A stretch of DNA of 9,632 bases from Thermoleophilia bacterium. Its GTDB lineage: Bacteria > Actinomycetota > Thermoleophilia > Gaiellales > Gaiellaceae. Positions 6,106-9,632 of the stretch are shown here, piece by piece; the first letter of the stretch is position 1; the number at the start of each line of letters is the position of its first letter. Location: NCBI GenBank assembly GCA_014534155.1, contig JACVSB010000046.1, forward strand, positions 1-9,632, given 5' to 3'. Made by a program: the position numbers and the translations under genes. Below the pieces are notes generated by a model. The model was given only the letters and a program-made list of their open reading frames with translations, was not told the DNA's origin and made no database searches.

Positions 6106-6861
6106 ATGGAGGAAGGAAGCGAGCGGCAGGTGACGGTCCCCGTGTGGCACGACCATATCTCGCTCGACCCCGCCGGGGCGCAGGACTTCTACGGCGCGGT
6201 TCTCGCCTGGAACCTCGAGCGCTCGGAGACCGACTCCGAGTACACGATGATCAGCGCCGGCGGACGCCGGCACGGCGGCTTCGTGAGAGCCGCGGAGGGC
6301 CCGGCCTACTGGCTCGTCTACGTGTGGGTGGACGGGCTCGAGGACGCGCTACGGCGCATCGGGGCGGCGGGGGGGAGCGTGCACACGAGCGCGACGGCCA
6401 TCGCCGGGGTCGGCCGCTACGCGATCGCCGCCGACCCCGCCGGCGGCATCTTCGCGCTCTGGGAGAACGGGGGAGGTCCCGCTCCCTCTCAGGAGGCGTT
6501 CGCATGGGACGAGGTCTACGCCCCCGAACCCCAGGCGGCGGCGCGCTTCTACGCGGACGTCTTCGGCTGGCGGACCGAGCCCTTCAACGAGGTGTACACC
6601 CTGCTGAAGAGCGAGGAGGCGTCCGTCGGCGGCCTCATGGCGCTGCCCGAGGGGATGCGTTCGGGCTGGCTCACGTATCTCACGACGGACGACGTCGACG
6701 ACGCCGCGGCGCGCGCCGGCGGCCGCGGCGCGGGCACGATCCTCGCGCCCACGGATATCCCCAACGTCGGTCGCGTCGCCGTCCTCGTCGACCCGCTCGG
6801 CGCCCTCTTCGGCCTCTTCGGCGCGCCGGCGCCGGGCTCCCGCGCTTCGGAGGGAGCCTAG
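6106..6861 (+). CDS. Two-domain VOC (glyoxalase/bleomycin-resistance fold) protein
   Basis: A 251-residue protein with two vicinal-oxygen-chelate domains. Domain 1 (about 12-121) begins VPVWHDHISLDPAGAQDFYG and ends AADPAGGIFALWEN. Domain 2 (about 132-240) begins AWDEVYAPEPQAAARFYADV and ends LVDPLGALFGLFGAP. The D-P-x-G-x-x-F-x-L/G-x end strands and FYxxVxxW helices are typical of the actinobacterial tandem VOC group that includes the mycobacterial CFP-30 type proteins. H15 or H17 and E120 could be metal ligands in domain 1; in domain 2 E136 sits in the first strand but the terminal strand has no Glu (FGLFG), so at most one complete metal site seems likely. The substrate is unknown; the fold covers lyases, dioxygenases, isomerases and resistance proteins. 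No signal peptide, so probably cytoplasmic. It starts 2 nt after dapF and is very likely co-transcribed with it, but a link to diaminopimelate is only suggested by position. Confidence 0.9.
   Translation: MEEGSERQVTVPVWHDHISLDPAGAQDFYGAVLAWNLERSETDSEYTMISAGGRRHGGFVRAAEGPAYWLVYVWVDGLEDALRRIGAAGGSVHTSATAIAGVGRYAIAADPAGGIFALWENGGGPAPSQEAFAWDEVYAPEPQAAARFYADVFGWRTEPFNEVYTLLKSEEASVGGLMALPEGMRSGWLTYLTTDDVDDAAARAGGRGAGTILAPTDIPNVGRVAVLVDPLGALFGLFGAPAPGSRASEGA
6819..6834. terminator. GC hairpin near the convergent gene ends (possible weak terminator)
   Basis: CGGCGC (6819-6824) and GCGCCG (6829-6834) form a perfect 6-bp stem with a GCCG loop; two G-T pairs extend it on the plus strand. It lies inside the VOC coding end and 23 nt beyond the dapD stop on the minus strand, where it could help end dapD transcription. 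There is no U-tract on either strand, so it is only a candidate. Confidence 0.22.
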
Positions 6862-7667
6862 ACCGCGACCGCGTGCGTCCGGAGGGCCTCGTTGAGGCTC
6901 GTCTTCAGGTCGGTGGCGGCGCTTCGGCGCCCGATGATGAGCGCGGCCGGAACGCCGTACGTGCCCGCCGGGTACTCCTTCGCCCGGGTCCCGGGGATGA
7001 CGACCGAGCGCGGCGGCACGAAGCCCCGGTGCTCCACGGGCTCCTCTCCGGTCACGTCGATCACGGGCGTGGACGCCGTGACGACGACGTTCGCACCGAG
7101 GACGGCACCCTCGCCGACGACGACGCCCTCCACCACGATCGAGCGCGAGCCGATGAAGGCGCCGTCCTCCACGATCACGGGGCGGGCTTGCGGGGGCTCC
7201 AGCACGCCGCCGATCCCGACTCCTCCCGACAGGTGCACGTCCGAGCCGATCTGCGCGCACGATCCCACCGTCGCCCACGTGTCGACCATCGTGCGCGCGC
7301 CCACCCAGGCGCCGATGTTCACGTAGCTCGGCATGAGCACGACGCCCGGCGCAAGGTACGACCCGTAGCGGGCGACGGCCGGCGGGACGACCCGGACCGA
7401 GCGGCCTGCGTAGCCGCGCTTGAGGGGAATCTTGTCCAGGTACTCGAAGGGGCCGAGCTCGACCGCCTCCATCTCCCGCAGGCGGAAGAGAAGCAGGATC
7501 GCCTTCTTCGCCCACTCGTTCACGGCCCATCCGTCGCGGGCGCGCTCTGCGACACGGACGTCACCCTGGTCGAGGAGGCGTACCGCCTCCTCCACCGCCG
7601 CGGAGCCATCCGCGGGATCCGGCGCGTCCCAGAGCCGCTCGATCTCGCGCGCGAGGTCGGCGCTCAC
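6858..7667 (-). CDS. dapD: DapD: tetrahydrodipicolinate N-succinyltransferase
   Basis: Uses succinyl-CoA to open and succinylate tetrahydrodipicolinate, the first committed step of the succinylase DAP branch. It has 269 residues and begins with a GTG at 7667 that overlaps the aminotransferase stop in GTGA. Helical N-terminus (1-70), then a left-handed beta-helix of hexapeptide turns (about 95-200): VVPPAVARYGSYLAPGVVLM, PSYVNIGAWVG, TMVDTWATVGSCAQIG, VHLSGGVGIGGVLEP. D129 and E180 align with the catalytic Asp and Glu of the E. coli-type enzyme (D141 and E189). Length and motifs match the E. coli-type family closely, not the longer, divergent mycobacterial/corynebacterial DapD. No strong ribosome site is seen, so translation is probably coupled to the upstream gene. 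Its TAG stop shares CTAG with the stop of the facing VOC gene. The assignment is firm. Confidence 0.96.
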   Translation of the reverse strand: MSADLAREIERLWDAPDPADGSAAVEEAVRLLDQGDVRVAERARDGWAVNEWAKKAILLLFRLREMEAVELGPFEYLDKIPLKRGYAGRSVRVVPPAVARYGSYLAPGVVLMPSYVNIGAWVGARTMVDTWATVGSCAQIGSDVHLSGGVGIGGVLEPPQARPVIVEDGAFIGSRSIVVEGVVVGEGAVLGANVVVTASTPVIDVTGEEPVEHRGFVPPRSVVIPGTRAKEYPAGTYGVPAALIIGRRSAATDLKTSLNEALRTHAVAV

Positions 7668-8815
7668 GCGAGCTCGCGGAGGCGCTCGGCAGCCCGCCGG
7701 CACTCGTCCTCTCTCGGCACGAGGGCGAACCGGACGTACCCCTCGCCCGACGGCCCGAGGTACGCCCCGGGCGTGACGACGAGGCCGGCCTCGAGGAGTC
7801 GCTCGGCGAACGATTCCGAGGAGTCTCCGTCGGGGACCGCGACCCAGAGGTACATCGTCGCGCGGCTGCCGGCGACGCGGAGCCCTTGCGCTTCCAGCGC
7901 CGCGAGGACGACCGCCCGCTTGCGGGCGTAGAGCGCGCGGTTTCGCTCGACATGCTCCTCGTCGTCCCAGGCGACGACGGACGCCCGCTGAACGAACTCC
8001 TGCGGCGCGGTGCCCACGTTGGGGCGAAAGGCGCGGAGCGCGCGCACGAGCTCGGCGTCGCCTGCCACGAACGCGGAGCGAAAGCCGGTCATGGACGAGC
8101 GCTTCGAGAGGGAGTTGAAGACCGCGACGCGGCAGCGGTCGCGCACGTGCAGGGCCGAGACCGACGGCTCCTCGAACCAGAGCTCCGAGTAGGCCTCGTC
8201 CGAGGCGAGCACCACGTCGTGCGCGGCGCAGAGCTCCGCGAGGCGCTCGTAGAAGGCGAGCGGCGCCGTCGCGCCGGTGGGGTTGTTCGGGTAGTTGACC
8301 CAGACGATCGCAGCGCGGCGCCACGTCTCCTCGTCGACCAGAGCGAGGTCGGGGAGGAACCCGTCCTCCTCGGTGAGCGGCAGCCGAACGAGCTCGGCCC
8401 GGGCGAACTGGGCGCCCCGCTCGGGGACCGGGTAGCCCGGCTCCGTCGTGATTACCACGTCCTTGTCGCCGGAGGGGTCGAGGAGGACCTGCGCAAACGA
8501 GAAGATCGCCTCCTTCGACCCGAGCGTCGGGATGATCTCCGCCTCGGGGTCGAGCTCGACGGCGAACCGGCGCACCGCCCAGCGTGCGATCGCCGACCGA
8601 AGGGCGGGGAGGCCCTCCGCGCGGGGGTATCCCTCGGTGAGCGGGAGCGCCCCGATCAGGGCGCTCTCGATCCGCGGGTCGGCTCGCTCGCGCGGATCCC
8701 CCATCCCGAAGTCGACCAGCTCGATCCCGCGCGCCGCCGCCCGCCGCTTCGCCTCGTCGAGGCGCACGAACGGGTACGTCTCTTGCGCTGCGAGCACGGG
8801 CGAGACGCGGAGCAC
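7664..8815 (-). CDS. dapC: Succinyldiaminopimelate aminotransferase (DapC-type, PLP fold type I)
   Basis: Class I/II aminotransferase, 383 residues. Assigned to N-succinyl-LL-DAP transamination (glutamate donor) because it lies between dapE and dapD and resembles the actinobacterial DapC group. Visible motifs are GMGDPRE near residue 37, EGYPRAEG (61-68), PTLGSKEAIFSFAQ (96-109), the NYPNNPTG loop (174-181), ASDEAYSELWF (204-214) with the pyridine-binding D206, SLSKRSSMTGFRSAF (235-249) with Schiff-base lysine K238, and R362 (GYVRFAL) for the substrate carboxylate. All catalytic residues are present. The start is GTG 8815, with no Shine-Dalgarno sequence but a TACCAT box 7 nt upstream, suggesting leaderless transcription. 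It is 39 bp after the dapE stop and overlaps dapD by 4 nt. Substrate specificity rests on context; related aminotransferases act on other amino acids, though the cluster makes DapC by far the likeliest role. Confidence 0.92.
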   Translation of the reverse strand: MLRVSPVLAAQETYPFVRLDEAKRRAAARGIELVDFGMGDPRERADPRIESALIGALPLTEGYPRAEGLPALRSAIARWAVRRFAVELDPEAEIIPTLGSKEAIFSFAQVLLDPSGDKDVVITTEPGYPVPERGAQFARAELVRLPLTEEDGFLPDLALVDEETWRRAAIVWVNYPNNPTGATAPLAFYERLAELCAAHDVVLASDEAYSELWFEEPSVSALHVRDRCRVAVFNSLSKRSSMTGFRSAFVAGDAELVRALRAFRPNVGTAPQEFVQRASVVAWDDEEHVERNRALYARKRAVVLAALEAQGLRVAGSRATMYLWVAVPDGDSSESFAERLLEAGLVVTPGAYLGPSGEGYVRFALVPREDECRRAAERLRELA

Positions 8816-8822
8816 CGAAGGG

Positions 8823-8828
8823 ATGGTA
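8823..8828 (-). promoter_or_regulatory. Candidate -10 box for leaderless dapC mRNA
   Basis: On the minus strand TACCAT (TANNNT type) ends 7 nt before the GTG at 8815, the same spacing as the box ahead of miaA. It lies in the 39-bp dapE-dapC gap. No -35 and no Shine-Dalgarno sequence are visible. If active, it would let dapC-dapD be expressed separately from dapE. Confidence 0.4.
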
Positions 8829-8854
8829 GAGCGTCGCCCTGGCCGGCAGATGCC

Positions 8855-9632
8855 CTACTCGTCCCCGGCGAAGAAGCGGGCGAACGCCTCGAACGTGCGC
8901 TCGAGCTCGCGTATCGGGACCTGCTCGTCCCGCGTATGCGCGTAGCGCGTCGCGCCCGGCCCCAGGTTGACCGCGTCGAGCCCCGCGGCTGCGAACTCGG
9001 CCACGGGCGTCCACGCCTGCTTCGCCTCGACCTCGAACGAGCCCGCCCGGCGGAGACGCTGGACGAGGGGCGCGTCGACGAGAACGGGAGCGGCGGGCGA
9101 GTTCCCGGCAAGCGCGAGCTCCGCGCCGACCGCGCCGGCCAGCTCGCGCGCCCACGCCTCCGCCTCCTGCGGCGAGCGATCGGGCGCGTAGCGGAAGTTG
9201 ACGAGGCAGGACGCCTCCGCGGGGATCACGTTCGGCGCGATCCCGCCCGCGATCGCCGTCGCGCTCGCGACCTCGACGAAGCGCAGGCCGTCGATCTCGA
9301 CGACGCGCTCGGCGATCGGGAGGACGGCCGCGAGGCCGAGGACGGCACGCTCGATCGCGTTCTCGCCCAGCCAGGGGCGCGCGGAGTGCGCGCTCCGGCC
9401 GCGCCACGTGAGCCCCGCGTTCAGGTTCCCGAGGCAGCCTGCCTGGATACTGTTGTCCGTCGGCTCGAGCACGACGACGAGGTCGGCCTCGTGGATCGCT
9501 GAGGGGGCCGCGAAGAGAGCGGGGAGGGCGCTCTCCTCGGCCGGAAGCTCCTCACGGGGGAAAAAGAGGAGGCCGAGGTCGAGCGCGAGCGGCGGTTTCT
9601 CCTCCGCGAGCCAGCGCGCGAGCTCGACCATC
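8855..9632 (-). CDS. dapE: DapE: succinyl-diaminopimelate desuccinylase (N-terminus outside window)
   Basis: M20-family zinc hydrolase that removes succinate from N-succinyl-LL-DAP to give LL-DAP. The window holds the C-terminal 258 or so residues. The first visible Met (MVELARWLAE) lies in the helix after the missing metal-binding Asp region and is internal. Visible are the catalytic Glu pair E27-E28 (FPREELPAEES), the metal ligand E56 (VVLEPTD), the lid/dimerisation domain entry LTWRGRSAHSARPWLGENAI (residues 74-93), IAPNVIPAEASCLVNFRYAP, and the late metal-ligand His H232 (TRYAHTRDEQVPI). The WRGRSAHSARPW form is that of the actinobacterial DapE subfamily, which separates it from ArgE and carboxypeptidase relatives. 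The first His and bridging Asp are outside the window and unchecked. The TAG stop is at 8857-8855. It heads the visible minus-strand dapE-dapC-dapD group. Confidence 0.93.
   Translation of the reverse strand, partial: MVELARWLAEEKPPLALDLGLLFFPREELPAEESALPALFAAPSAIHEADLVVVLEPTDNSIQAGCLGNLNAGLTWRGRSAHSARPWLGENAIERAVLGLAAVLPIAERVVEIDGLRFVEVASATAIAGGIAPNVIPAEASCLVNFRYAPDRSPQEAEAWARELAGAVGAELALAGNSPAAPVLVDAPLVQRLRRAGSFEVEAKQAWTPVAEFAAAGLDAVNLGPGATRYAHTRDEQVPIRELERTFEAFARFFAGDE

Noticed and set aside
7668..9407. Upstream extension of the dapD frame giving an 849-codon ORF
   Set aside because: It is a shadow of dapC and dapE. DapD similarity begins just after the GTG at 7667 and the length then matches the family.
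7886..9502. 538-codon plus-strand frame opposite dapC and dapE
   Set aside because: Antisense to two genes with intact catalytic motifs; composition is Arg/Glu-rich shadow sequence with no domain.

Overview
This window looks like chromosomal housekeeping DNA from a deep-branching, very GC-rich actinobacterium, most likely Thermoleophilia-like (Gaiellales/Solirubrobacterales type). The grounds are roughly 70% GC by eye, the gene order recA-recX-rny-miaB-miaA-dapF, RNase Y present in an actinobacterial-style neighbourhood, and actinobacterial-type DapC and DapE. No mobile element, CRISPR array, tRNA or rRNA was found. The taxonomic call is inference from gene content, not from a search.

Layout, plus strand: the 3' part of recA (1-644) overlaps recX (about 562-1212). 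A 237-bp intergenic stretch follows, visibly poorer in GC than the genes. It carries a good promoter candidate and an unusual leader for rny (1450-2988, membrane-anchored RNase Y). Next come miaB (3066-4394) and miaA (4447-5367), which act in reverse order on the same tRNA position (A37): MiaA prenylates it and MiaB methylthiolates it. dapF (5309-6103) overlaps the end of miaA by 59 bp, and a two-domain VOC protein gene (6106-6861) follows after 2 nt.

Layout, minus strand (reading right to left): dapE (9632-8855, cut by the window edge), a dapC-type aminotransferase gene (8815-7664) and dapD (7667-6858). These are the succinylase-branch steps DapD, DapC and DapE, making LL-diaminopimelate for lysine and cell wall. 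The dapD and VOC genes converge and share a CTAG that provides both stop codons.

The most notable observation is that the dapF product keeps the DapF fold signatures and nearly all substrate-binding residues but has serine at both positions normally held by the two catalytic cysteines. Other points: TANNNT boxes 6-7 nt upstream of SD-less starts of miaB, miaA and dapC suggest leaderless transcripts; the rny leader holds a possible 15-codon upstream ORF whose start context duplicates that of rny; MiaA lacks the usual GTAKP segment; and DapD is of the E. coli-like rather than the mycobacterial type.
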